Assembly (NCBI GenBank): GCA_023078555.1
Contig: CM041202.1
Span: 3,468,022 to 3,532,021 of the forward strand
DNA from: Ulva prolifera
Taxonomy: Eukaryota; Chlorophyta; Ulvophyceae; Ulvales; Ulvaceae
Length of the DNA stretch: 64,000 bases
Direction of reading: 5' to 3'
Part shown: piece by piece, positions 47,093 through 57,643 of the stretch
How the letters are laid out: every line of letters begins with the position of its first letter
How positions within the stretch are numbered: position 1 is the stretch's first letter
Notes under the pieces: generated by a model
Told to the model about the DNA's origin: nothing
The model's database searches: none
The model's input: the letters and a program-made list of their open reading frames with translations, nothing else
Translations under genes and position numbers: made by a program

Positions 47093-50000
47093 GAAACTGG
47101 CAAGCCGCCTCTTGGCTGCCCATCTTGGGCGGTGGAGCCTTTTGTACTAGCGGCTGACCACGCCTCAGGCCACGGCATTGTTTTTCCTTCCTCGCTCAGC
47201 ACAGCTGACAAGTCATTATTCGATATTTCCACGCTATCCTGCCCTATTGTTGTTACCTTGCCATACACTGATGATGCACACGTAGCATTGAGACATTTAC
47301 ATGCCATCAACCTGAATGGGCACCATGTCACAGTAGCCATCCCTGGCCGCTTGTTTGATAGTGATGCGTTCGTGCCGTACACTAGCAGACACAGCTACAG
47401 CACAGTGGACAAAGCCAATGCATTGTTGTCCTATACGGACGGCCGCCCAGTGCCAGGTCACCAGACGTTCCATGTTTTGCGATTGATGTCCAACCAGCAG
47501 AGCCTAAATACATCTGCTATGTCTTGTGCTAGTCAGAAAATTGACGCTGTCGATCTGATCTGCACAGTCCCCATCCACATCAAAGGCAGCCGCTTGAAGG
47601 CGCTTGTAGACACAGCCTCCAATCACAGCATGATTACAGTAGAATTCCTACAGGCCAATGCCATACCATATCACCAAAGCGCATCCACGTCGCATGGCAT
47701 CTCTGGGAGTGCAGCACCCTGCCTCGGTACTGTCACATTATGCACAAGCATAGGCCGCCAGCGTCACGATGTCACGTACACTGTGGTAGCAAGTTTGCCG
47801 GCTGCAGAGTGGCATGCACCCAATCACGCGCTATTGGGTCTTGATGTGATTGCCGTCACGCACATGAAACTCGAGTTTGATGATCCGGACATTCGCATCA
47901 TCGTGCCTGGCCGTAAGGCTGGCCCCCGAAAGCATTCTCGTGATTGGCAGCATGTCGTGCACATACCCAAACGCACACCTGCTTCACAGGGAACATCAGA
48001 TGAGTATGCATGCACCAGCCGTAAGCTGAAATCTATGGTCAATCGTGCTAAATGTGGTAAGTCGCCTCTGTACGTGGTGCATGTCAAACCAGCACATGCA
48101 CGCGTCGAGCCTTCCAGCGATATGCATGTATGTGCGGCGTCGAAAAAGAAAGGTTTTCTGTCCCAGCAGCAAGTACCAGCACCAGTCCAGCAAGATGTAG
48201 CCACCATCCCACAGTGTGTTCAAGAGATAGTACACAAACATTCTAGGTCCGGAGGCACGCTCGGGCCTGCACCCCCAAATACCACAGCCTTAGGCTTTGA
48301 GATGAATATTGAGAATCTGCCTGGCACCAGACCACGTGCTGCCCGCCAGTACAGATTGACTCCACTGGAACACTCTGAACTGGAAAAGCAGGTACAACAC
48401 TTGCTTGACATGGGCTGGATTCAGCCGTCCATCTCCCCTTGGGCAAGCAGCGTCCTTTTTGCTCCCAAACCCGGAGGTAAACTGAGACTGTGTGTCGACT
48501 ACCGCTACCTGAACGAGAACACAGTAAAGAATACATACCCATTACCACGCATAGATGCCTTGCTTGATAAATTGCAAGGCCAGAGATACTTTTCTGCATT
48601 GGATCTTGCTTCTGGATATCACCAGATCAGACTAGCCCCGACATCCCAGCCAAAAACTGCATTCCGCACCCCTGATGGCCTGTACGAATGGACGGTGATG
48701 CCATTCGGTCTCACCAATGCACCGAGTGTTTTCCAACAAGCAATGCACGTGGTTTTGCGTGGACTGATTGGCAAGATTTGCCTTGCATACCTCGATGACA
48801 TTATCATCATTTCCAGAACTGCTGAGGATCATGCCATCAATCTTGATCGTGTGTTGACTAGGCTGCATGAACACAACTTTTTCTGCAATGCTGTCAAATG
48901 CCAATTTGCCATGCAAGAAGTCAAATACTTGGGCCATATTGTTACAGCAGATACCGTGAAGCCAGACCCACACAAGGTTTCAGTGTTGCAACAATGGCCT
49001 GAGGCTGATTTAAAATCGTCAACCAATACCATCCGATCATTCTTGGGTCTTGCTGGCTATTTTCGCAGATTTATTCCAAAATTTCCCACCCTTGCTGCCC
49101 CACTCCTCGAGCGCATGAAAGCCAAAGGCAAGAGCGCATGGACTGAACAATGCACTCGAGCATTCAATGACATCAAACATGCTCTGATCAATGCCACAGG
49201 CCTGCGCCATCCCAATCTCAACCAGCCCTTCCATGTATACACAGATGCCAGTGATTATGCCTTCTGTTGTGGCACCACGTACACCCCTGGCATGCACACA
49301 TGGGTGTCTCTCGCACAGCATCATTGATCACAGACTCATTTTACTGGCCAGATATACACAAAGATGTCAAGAAATTTGTGTCACAATGCCATAGCTGTCA
49401 GACCATGAAGTCCCCGTCGGAGCGGGAGGCAGTCATGTCCCCACTACCTGTACCTTCTGCATGCTGGCGTGTCGTGAGTGTAGACATGATCACGCAACTG
49501 CCTAACTCCACGTCTGGTCACAATTGCATTGTTGTATTTGTTGATCAATTCAGCAAGATGGTAAGATTGATCCCCACAGTGTCTACTCTGAATGGTCCCG
49601 GATTCGCTGCATTGTTTTTCCAGCACATATACCCCCATTATGGCCTGCCACTTGGCATTTGTAGTGACCGCGGTACGCAGTGGAACAATAATTTTTTCAC
49701 ATCCCTTTGTGATCACCTAGGCATTGCATTGCAGCTGACATTCTCCTACCATCCTAGAGCCAACGGGCAAGTTGAGCGTTACAATCGCGTTGTGGAAGAA
49801 GCTGTTCGGCATTTCATCGGTCCTGCACATGATGATTGGGATGCATTCCTGCCACATATCGAGTTCAGTATGAATAGCTCCAAGTCGGCAGCCACGGGCT
49901 GCACGCCGTTCTCTTTGAACCGTATCACTCCGCCGCTGTCTCCCACAGCCCTTGCGCTCAAATTGCCACAGCATCAGCAACCAGCTCCAGCTGTGATGCA

Positions 50001-50847
50001 CCGCATGTATTACTTCCTAGCAAAGCAAGCTCTGGTAGAGGCCAAGCAGTCAATGTGGTCGGATTTCAACAGGAAATCTGCTTGGCCGACCTTTTCTGTG
50101 GGTGATTTGGTCCTGCTATCTATACGTAAGGTTGCTCTGCATCATCCATCTCTCCGAAAGAAGTTTACTCCGCGTTGGTTGGGTCCCTGTAAAATTCTGG
50201 AAGTAGTGGGCCGGGCCGCGGCCCGTATATCATTGCCGACCACGCTGCAGCGTCTAGGTCTACATGATGTCTTTCACTTCTCTGTGCTGAAACCTTACAA
50301 TGAGTCCTTCGATGCTGCATGCGCCACCAGCCCTGAAGCTGCCAAGTCATCGGCCACTGTGGACACGACCACTTATGAAGTTGAATGTGTAGTCAATTAC
50401 ATGCAGTCGCGGCATCGCGATGACGACATCTCCATCGCGTGCCCTCACTACCTGGTGCGCTGGGTTGGCTACGATGCATCTCATGACTCTTGGTTACCAG
50501 TTGATGAGTTGTCCGGATGCCTGGAGAAAGTTGCCGATTATCTGTTCCACAATGCCTCCAGTACTCAGAGAGCGCACATGATTCATGAGTTTCCGCGTGA
50601 AGCGCGGCTACATCTGTCCCATATAGCAGCCAAGGCTGAATCCACCAGGCGTCCCGTCGCTGGGGGGAAGGTGCCCGCGGGTGGCAGCAACATCGACGAT
50701 CCCAAACGCAAACCGCGTAGACGTAGTTCTCGGTTGAGCGAATCCCATAAGGCAGCACTTTCCAGGGTCACCTACTGCAGTTATTGTGGTAGGATGCGGA
50801 CTGAGTCCGCAAAGCGCATGTGCGCTAATGCTGCCCCCCCGCTGTGA
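47093..50847 (+). pseudogene. Pol of the gypsy element with RNase H core deleted
   Basis: The frame continues from gag after TGA (ETGKPPLGCPSWAVEPF). Protease: RLKALVDTASNHSMITVEFL (D-T-A-S). RT: LRLCVDYRYLNENTVKNTYP, YFSALDLASGYHQIRL, MPFGLTNAPSVFQQ, catalytic ICLAYLDDIIIIS. RNase H starts FHVYTDASDYAF and is then missing: the sequence jumps, with a frame change near 49267, to the integrase zinc region (WHAHMGVS, CHSCQTMK). Integrase core: VVSVDMI (Asp), GICSDRGTQWN (Asp), ANGQVERYNRVVEEA (Glu). Then DVFHFSVLKPYNES and a chromodomain (YEVECVVNYMQSRHR, HYLVRWVGYDASHDSW). Without RNase H it could not complete reverse transcription alone. Confidence 0.9.
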
Positions 50848-51061
50848 TGCTGAAGGGGACGCCTGGATGTAAGCAGACTGCCTCTGTGAGGCCGGGGATT
50901 TCCAGGCCATAGGTGATGTGAGGAGGGGGCTCCCGGGAGCAAGGCCAACCCCTGCCTAAATCTGATCCGCCAGGTTGCATGTCGCGGGGCACCAACCTGT
51001 TTTTCCATCATGTGACTTCCATAAAACCCGACAGACCCAATTCCATCATCTGAACCCACCT

Positions 51062-51376
51062 ATGTGTGCAGTTAGAAACTTGCCAGTCCCTGAGATCCCA
51101 CAAGATCCGACATCCCATTCCCTCGTCCAGCGTCGACGCTTTCTCCAGAACGTCCGCCAGTTGATGCTAGATGCCACTACAATGCCAGCGCTTGGAGACT
51201 ACCACTCTCAGTACCTCACTGACCTCTGCCATGTCAGAAGAGTTACTCGCAGGCTGCATGATGCAGTCCTAGACCTAGATGAGGCCATGAGTGAAATGAT
51301 AAACCGCTACTCAGGTCGTCAATTGTTGCCAGAGTATTTCCACGATCTCTGCGATGAGTTCCCCAGCCAGCTCTAG
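51062..51376 (+). CDS. Extra ORF between pol and 3' LTR of the gypsy element
   Basis: 104 codons from ATG at 51062: MCAVRNLPVPEIPQDPTSHS at the start, then QRRRFLQNVRQLMLDATTMP and VTRRLHDAVLDLDEAMSEMI, ending CDEFPSQL. Helical, with no signal peptide or membrane span, so not an envelope. No family recognised. The place after pol is where accessory or envelope genes sit in some gypsy elements. The frame is also open upstream to about 50975 but without ATG. It may be chance. Confidence 0.4.
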   Translation: MCAVRNLPVPEIPQDPTSHSLVQRRRFLQNVRQLMLDATTMPALGDYHSQYLTDLCHVRRVTRRLHDAVLDLDEAMSEMINRYSGRQLLPEYFHDLCDEFPSQL

Positions 51377-51578
51377 AACTAGCCTTAATTCCAACAAGGT
51401 CACTCATCCGTATTCCAGATGAGTAGACCCTTCTCTGTAAATACCACATTGCCCCGGTCTTATGATGTACCCTACCATTCAAGTCAATGTGCTGTCTCCA
51501 TTTATCTGCTTACCTGAGCTTCCAGACTTGCCCTGAGCTTGCAGAGCATACTCTTGTTTGCCCTGCTCCGCTCCCGTG

Positions 51579-51590
51579 TGTGGGGGGAGG
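51579..51590 (+). other. Polypurine tract of the gypsy element
   Basis: gtggggggagg directly before the 3' LTR (TGTTGTAATGG); the plus-strand primer site. Confidence 0.8.
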
Positions 51591-52384
51591 TGTTGTAATG
51601 GCCAAGTCTGTCTGCTCAGAAGCACACCTATTCCAGATATGCAGGCACCAATTGTGGATACATGTGTATGTATCTCAGGCTAGTGCCTTGCAAAACTTGA
51701 GCCAGGCGAAAGTATACCAAAGAATACCTCAGAATGCCAGCATGTACCACGTCACAGCTGTGCACATGAGCTGCATGCATACAGCTACATGTGCATAATT
51801 CCACATGCCCAAAAGTGCCACTAGCATTCCTCAACATGTATAATCTCACATACCAATCCCATGTATCATGCCACCTTTTGCCACAGCCTTTTGGCAGTGC
51901 GAAGTGCCAGCTCAGTGCATGACACGTCATGCATGCGGCGCATGCATACTCCTGGTCTGCGCTTGCGCACGCCAAGGGTGCAGCGTCAAAGACCATGCCA
52001 GCCAACCTACGTCTGCGTATCCACGCAGCACGATGTTGCTGCATTGGATTGACGGAGGATGATACATGCCAAATCCCAATGCCCGCAGCAGATCGCCAGA
52101 TCTCGCGGGATGCTGCACCCTGATCCGTACAGAGATCAACGAGCAGCGCGATTCCACAGTTCCACAGAGCTATCAGTAGCGAGGACAGCACAAAGCAGGG
52201 ATGGACCTGGGCACATATATTCCAAGTGTTTTGCTGTGATCGACACAATTACCTTTGGTCGATTGGGGCGCTCCTGTTCCAGTCATTCCACTGTGTGCTA
52301 CATTGTTACCCGAGTCCTTCTCTCCTGTCGTTTCTGTACGCTCGCTAGGGTGCCCAGCTCCCTGCGCTACCCGACAATTCAACA
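51591..52384 (+). repeat. 3' LTR of the gypsy element
   Basis: 794 bp, same ends as the 5' LTR, followed by the TCAAG duplication (52385-52389). All internal open frames recur identically in the 5' LTR. Confidence 0.95.
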
Positions 52385-53330
52385 TCAAGCCCATGAACGG
52401 AGCGAGGGTGACTGTGTCCATGGCTGGTGGAGATGTCCATAGTGCTATGGGATATGTCATATACGAGCTGGAAGTAGCTGGCCAAACGCTACATATCGAA
52501 GATGTTTTATATGTGCCAACGGCTACGGAGTGCCTCATCTCTATTTCTAAGGCTTGCCACGGCAAGACCAGAGGTTTTTTGTTCAATGAATTTGGCGTCT
52601 ACTGGGTGACGCTCGGACAGCATGTCAGGATCAGAGAGCCAGGCGCAGGAGGACTGTGCAGAATTGTAAACAATGGATCATATGCGCACAGCAACATGAC
52701 ATGTCACAGACAGTTGAAATGGGACAACGCGCCTCCAAAAGCATTCATGACTACGACCAGTTTGTTACGTAGACGGTTAGGACATCCGTCCTGTCAAATC
52801 ATGTCACACATGTGCACCCATGCTTGTGCACATGGGCTGCCTACCTCAGCAAAGAAGATGCAAGATGCCAAGATCCTCTTTTGCGGACTCAGACTCACAG
52901 GCAAAGGCACCCTTGCAACTCGTCCATGCTGACGTTATGGGACCTTTCCCGGTCCCCAGTTTTGGAGGTGCTAGGTTTGCACTTGTGATGGTGGATGACC
53001 ATTCACGTCTGATAAGAGTGAGATGTCTAGCGTCCAAAGCGCAAGTCCCTGCGGCACTACAACAAGCATTGACAAAATGGGAAACGTAAACGGGCAGGAA
53101 AGTGCTCAAAGTCCGAACGGACAATGGGTCTGAATTCAAAAATTCCAAGATGAAAGAATTTTACCTGCAAAAGGGAATCATACATCAAACGAGTGTTGTG
53201 CACACCCCACAGCAGAATGGCAGAGCAGAAAGACCCAACAGGACACTAATGGACATTGCCAGAGCTTTGTTGTTTGATGCATAAGCTAATCCAGGCTTAT
53301 GGGGAGAAGGGCTAATGACAGGAGCACACA
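52385..53330 (+). pseudogene. Ty1/copia protease end and integrase, right of the gypsy insertion
   Basis: Continues the copia protease: IKPMNGARVTVSMAGGDVHS, then VLYVPTATECLISISKACHG. The GAG-pre-integrase part is RRLGHPSCQIMSHM. After a one-base shift near 52900 the integrase core follows: LVHADVMGPFPV (Asp), FALVMVDDHSRLIRVR, a stop at KWET*, then VLKVRTDNGSEFKN (Asp) and HTPQQNGRAERPNRTLMDIA (Glu), and another stop near 53283. All three catalytic residues survive. It fades after GLMTGAHMRT. This element was already decayed or has decayed since the gypsy inserted. Confidence 0.85.
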
Positions 53331-53680
53331 TGCGTACCGAGCGGTACGCTGCCGTACACAGGCTGGTCAGCACTTGGCTAAATGGCCACACAGACAGCCA
53401 TTTGGCATGCCATAAAGTTCTTTGTAACGACAACACAATGTGGGTGGTCATAGGGGCAGTGCAGCGGGCATTGCCTGCTTTGCGCTTTTACCTGCGCAGG
53501 CATGCGTTGGTACGTCGTCGTAAAGTGGTCCCTCGTCAGTAAGGGCCACCGTGGTCGCCCGGTAGGTCCATGTACCGCAGCTCCGAGGTAGCGAGCACAA
53601 CCCGGTCGTGTCATCGGTAATGGTTTACCATCATGCTACCGCCCGTTCACCCATTTGTCGATCCTGCCTGTCGACGGCTG
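53331..53680. other. No recognisable gene
   Basis: Nothing beyond short open frames; the end of the copia remnant cannot be followed here. Confidence 0.4.
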
Positions 53681-53684
53681 CACA

Positions 53685-54165
53685 CCACGCTGCCTGCAGC
53701 TCTGCTGCTGCCTGCAGCTCTGCTGCTGCCTGCCGCAGACCCGCTGCTCGCCCTCTGCTAACCCACAATCAATGCACCCGCACACATCGCCTCACCTTAA
53801 CGAAAAATCACCTCACTACTGTACTGCTGCCTGTTCCTGGCCCGCCGCTGACCCGCAAGCTACCCTGTTGCCATCCCGCTGACCTGCTGCTGACGTATCT
53901 CTAGAGATACTGCTGACTCGCTGTCAACTGTTGCTGACCTGCTGCTGACCCGTTGCTGATTCGCTGTCAAACGCTGCTACCCTGTTGCTGACCCTGCTGC
54001 TGAACCGCTGCTGACCCCGCTGCTGACCCTGCTGCTGACGCTGCGGCTGACCCGCTGCTGACCCGCTGCTGACCCCGTTGCTGGCCCTGCTGCTGACCCG
54101 CTGATGACCTGCTGCTGACCCTGCTGCTGACCCCGCTGCTCGCTGCTGCCCCTGCTGACCGCACG
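53685..54165. repeat. CTGCTGACC-type degenerate minisatellite
   Basis: Two blocks of ctgctg-rich tandem units: a short one at 53692-53750 (ctgcagctctgctgctgc) and a longer one at 53885-54160 built of 9- and 12-bp units around ctgctgacc and ccgctgctgac. In the minus frames it reads Ser/Gly/Gln/Ala repeats. It borders the left side of the second RT-RNase H element. Confidence 0.88.
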
Positions 54166-54635
54166 GGAAGGCGCTGCAAAATACAGGCCGTGCAACGGCG
54201 ACTGCTCCCTGGAGGACGCAACATTCCAAGCCGGAGTCACATTCCTTCGCTGGTGATCAGCTGGCCGCAGCAGCCGATTACGAGCTGGAGCCGGGCTGGG
54301 CAGTGCGTGTCGATCTCGCTGATCGCAACAGGTGTATCACAACGGCTCCACCGTTCTCCCCGTCACCGCGGGACTGGGCAGCGACCGGCGTGCAGAGCGG
54401 CTGGAGTGCGGAGGCGGCCGACGTGGGCCTGTGGCTGCAAGTGATGGTAGATGTGTTTGAAGCGGGCCGTTTGGGTCGGCCAGACGCAGTGGGCACAGAG
54501 CATGCGTACGCGGCTGCACTATAGCGCAGAATGCGCCCGGAGAGTAGCATATGTGGGGGCCAACTGTCGGTATATTCGGGTGTGTAGGGCTGTGCACGCA
54601 GCCCTGGGCAGGCCTGCGCACTGGAGAGATGCGTT

Positions 54636-55577
54636 GTGCTGGGTCACGGGATTCCCTGGTTTTGTGACCCTCAAGGAGCTGGAAAGTGTGCGGAACCGAG
54701 ACATGACAAGCGTGTGAATGGTGTGAGGTCTGCGTTCAGGCAGGCAGGGTTGCGCAATGGAGAGATCAACATGATGCTGGCACGGGCCGAGCCGCCGCCT
54801 GTGGTGTTTTCGAATAGGCTGGAAGCAGGAGAGGACGAATGCTTTGCACGCCAGGAAATAGGGGCGAATGTTCGTAGGGGGTCTGTGCTTCTGTGGCAAT
54901 TTCGAAATTGTCGCCCACCAGTGGTACTGGCGCTGGCGGTGGCCAGGATCGCCGAAGGTAAGCCGCGATTGATCTTGGATGCGCGGAATGTGAATCCGTG
55001 GCTCGCATACATGCCGTTTTCGTTCGAAACATTAGCAGACTTAGTGCAATCAGTCGAGCCGAACGCATTTATGGCCACGTGGGACCTGAAAGCGGGCTAT
55101 CACCATGTTCCCCTAGCGGCTCATCTTTGGCCGCTATTGGGGTTCCAGATGGACAATCAATGTTATGTGTTTTGCTGCCTGCCGTTCGGGCTCTCGCAAG
55201 CCCCGTATGTGTTGACGCGGGTCATGCAGTGCGCTCAAGAGTGGACTAGGTCACAGGGACACGCGCTGACGGCGATGGTGGATGATGCAGCAACAGTGCA
55301 TCGCACGCGGAACGGAGCTGCTATAGCCGCTGGTGCAACAGTGTGGGCGGAGGCTGCCCTAGGATTTGTGCATGCTACAGCCAAGTGTAAGTTGTGGCCA
55401 ATGCGGCAGCAACAGTTTCTGTGTTTGATTGTTGACTGGAGCCACAGTGAATTGAGAGTACCTGAGCGGAAGCTAGCACGATTGCGTAGGATGGCGGAGC
55501 AACTAGGTGAGCATCACGATGGGACAATATTGCAATCGGCTCTAGGCTTGGTAGCGTCGTGCACGCCAGCACTTTAG
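54636..55577 (+). pseudogene. Reverse transcriptase of the second DIRS-type element
   Basis: Open plus frame with NRLEAGEDECFARQEIGANV, KPRLILDARNVNPWL, FMATWDLKAGYHHVPLAAHL, CLPFGLSQAPYVLTRVMQ and the catalytic LTAMVDDAATVHRT (xVDD). The thumb and after, CKLWPMRQQQFLCLIVDWSH and ELRVPERKLARLRRMAEQL, match the lineage in which VPExK follows the thumb. It ends at a stop just after SCTPAL, before the RNase H region. No clear start codon; the N terminus is in a shifted frame. Confidence 0.82.
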
Positions 55578-55632
55578 TTGGCCCCCGTGCTGGGGCGATG
55601 GCTGCGGCTGGGGGGGGGAAGGTGTTAGGAAT

Positions 55633-56184
55633 GTGGACGGACAGGATATCGCATCCCTGCAGTTTATGAGCGCACACCTCGAGCAGTTGAATGGGAGGCC
55701 GATGCAGGCAGCCGCACCCGTGCTAGAGTTGGATGCAGACGCTGCTTTGGCAAAGAAAATGCCTGCGAGTGCAGCCAACCGCCTAGTATTGGCGTGTGAT
55801 GCCAGCGAGACGGCGTTCGGGGGGTTCTTGTCCGGGCAGCAAGAGTGGGCCATGGTAGCGGACATGAGTGCAGAGGAAATACGGGCCGGACTGTCTGGCA
55901 CGCTGCGGGAGATTCGGGGCTTCAGAGTAGCCATGCAAGGATTGGCTGCAGGTGGCAAGCTGAAAAGGGGCCAGCAGGTCCAGATATGGACAGACTCGCA
56001 GGCGGCGTACGCGTGCTGCGTGCGTATGCGGGGGGTGGGCGAGATTTTTTTGTGGAGGTGTTGTGGGCTGCACGTGCGAGCATGGCAGGCTGGCGTCGAT
56101 CTGTCGTTTGTGTGGGTGCCGCGAGAGCATGCAGCGCTGCGTGTCGCGGATGCGTTGTCGAAATGGGAGGATAAAACAGACTAG
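55633..56184 (+). pseudogene. RNase H of the second DIRS-type element
   Basis: NRLVLACDASETAFGGFLSG (Asp), LSGTLREIRGFRVAMQGL (Glu), VQIWTDSQAAYACCVRMRGV (Asp) and VPREHAALRVADALSKWED (His/Asp) give all catalytic positions, better kept than in the first element. It stops after KWEDKTD. It is separated from the RT by about 55 bp with a G run (55608-55618), where a frameshift is likely. Confidence 0.8.
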
Positions 56185-56535
56185 CGCTTCTCAAAGCGCA
56201 TGGCACAGGAGCAATTGTTTGCTGAAATGGGAACGCCGGACGTCGATTGCTTGGCCAGTGCGCAGGCGCACATGTGTGAAGTGTACTTCAGTGAAATGTA
56301 CGATGGGCGGTGTGTTGCGGTAGACGGCATGGCGCAGACATGGGATGCGTGGCCCCACCGGACTGGTCAGAACAAACCTGGACGTTCGCTGTTGTGGCTG
56401 TTCCCGCCAGTGTCTATGCTGTTGAATGTGTTGCGGAAGGTGGAAACAGAGCGCGCGCAGGCGATAGTGGTACTGCCGCGGCGAGTGTCAGCGGAGGTCA
56501 CCACATTGCTGCACAAACTGCCGATCGTGCACTAA
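56185..56535 (+). pseudogene. MT-like region of the second DIRS-type element
   Basis: AQEQLFAEMGTPDVDCLASA, then AWPHRTGQNKPGRSLLWLFP and AQAIVVLPRRVSAEV follow the order seen after RNase H in DIRS/Ngaro elements (DVDxxAS, FPP, VxLPxx). Function of this domain in the group is uncertain. The frame ends at 56535. Confidence 0.6.
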
Positions 56536-56600
56536 AAGCAGCTGACGGGACCACACACTATGATGGTGCAGCCTACTAGCCGAGTGCCGGCGCAGACCGC

Positions 56601-57289
56601 TGCGGGTGGATGGAAGGTGCCCATGTAGGCAGTCCACGTCCGATGGCCTGGGGCCTAATGGGTGTAAAGATGTAGGTTTGTTAGGCCGTGTTCAGTGGCG
56701 GTGGGCGCTCAGAGCGGATTCGGACTCTGCGACCGGGTCTAGACAGGCTCCATGTTCAGTGGCGAATAGTGCCATCGGGACGCACAGCACCGCGAATGCA
56801 ACGAGCCGTCTAAACACTTCCAAACTGCACGTCTGAGCTCTGTGTGATAACTGTACACCTTGCATGATGTCCTGTGGTGTGCGAGATGAATTCTTCCTCT
56901 GATGCCGATGCGGAAGGCCCGCGGTCCTCGTACACATTCCTACACTTCCCCAATGCCATCGCACCGTCCTGCTCACCACCGATTGGAGGGTATTTGACAA
57001 AACTTTCAAATAATACTTCCTGCTGTTCGCGAGAGAACTTGGGACATGTGGCGTCAGAAGCCATGGTGCACGTTCACCGATTCAGATGCAAATGTCGATG
57101 GGAAAGCAAGCTGTCCTCCGCACAGGGAGGACGCACAGCATAGGGCGTGGACGCGGACGCTCAGGCAGGACACACAGACTCAGATGTGCCAGGGAACGAC
57201 CTCGAACACCTACCTGACCGCCGATCATGAATACTGTGCATATACGTGGTTTGTATTGTTTGGAAATGGAGGTCAATGTCCCACCAAAG

Positions 57290-57352
<63 letters not shown>

Positions 57353-57643
57353 ACTCACAGGCCCGACAGGCACAGAAAGGGTTCACGTCAGCGGACCATA
57401 ACTTTCCGATAATAACAAATCCGAACAAACGAACAATGCATTCATACATAAAACACGTTTTAAAGTCTATCTATCGTCTCAGATCTCTATTTCACGCTTT
57501 TTTTTTATGTGACCTCATCTCCACTGAACACGGCCTTACAATTGACACGCGCTATGCACATAAGCACTGCATGGCCCTTGGCCTGGGCGACTGCATATTT
57601 TGCAAGAGAGCAGCGTGAGCACATCCTTACCACTGCAGCCCTA
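56601..57643. other. Spacer between the RT element and the recombinase
   Basis: Holds the poly(C)/poly(G) block (57290-57351). On the minus strand, 57064-56810 is an 84-codon frame starting at an ATG with KFSREQQEVLFESFVKYPPI; its composition looks protein-like, but I recognise no domain. Otherwise nothing. Confidence 0.35.
57290..57351. repeat. Poly(C) run followed by poly(G) run
   Basis: About 30 C directly followed by about 32 G: a perfect hairpin-forming palindrome of homopolymers. It could be real or an assembly artefact at a collapsed G tract. Confidence 0.9.

Larger units (their letters stand above)
43900..52384 (+). mobile_element. Full-length Ty3/gypsy chromovirus-type element (8.5 kb)
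   Basis: Two 794-bp LTRs (43900-44693, 51591-52384), which look identical by eye, are bounded by TG...CA and by a TCAAG duplication. Between them lie PBS, gag, pol (protease, RT, truncated RNase H, integrase, chromodomain), a short extra ORF and a polypurine tract. It is inserted in a copia protease gene. LTR identity implies a recent insertion, yet pol has an RNase H deletion with a frame change near 49267. Gag and pol share a frame, separated by one TGA. Confidence 0.95.
54174..56600 (+). mobile_element. Second DIRS-type RT-RNase H element (degenerate)
   Basis: Plus-strand RT (54636-55577), RNase H (55633-56184) and MT-like region (56185-56535) in order, with stops or frameshifts between them. 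Divergent from the 3.3-9.9 kb element. Upstream pieces such as HWRDALCWVTGFPGFVTLKE (54616-54680) look like the RT N terminus in another frame. No terminal repeats found. The nearest tyrosine recombinase is on the opposite strand at 57.6-59.1 kb. Confidence 0.7.
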
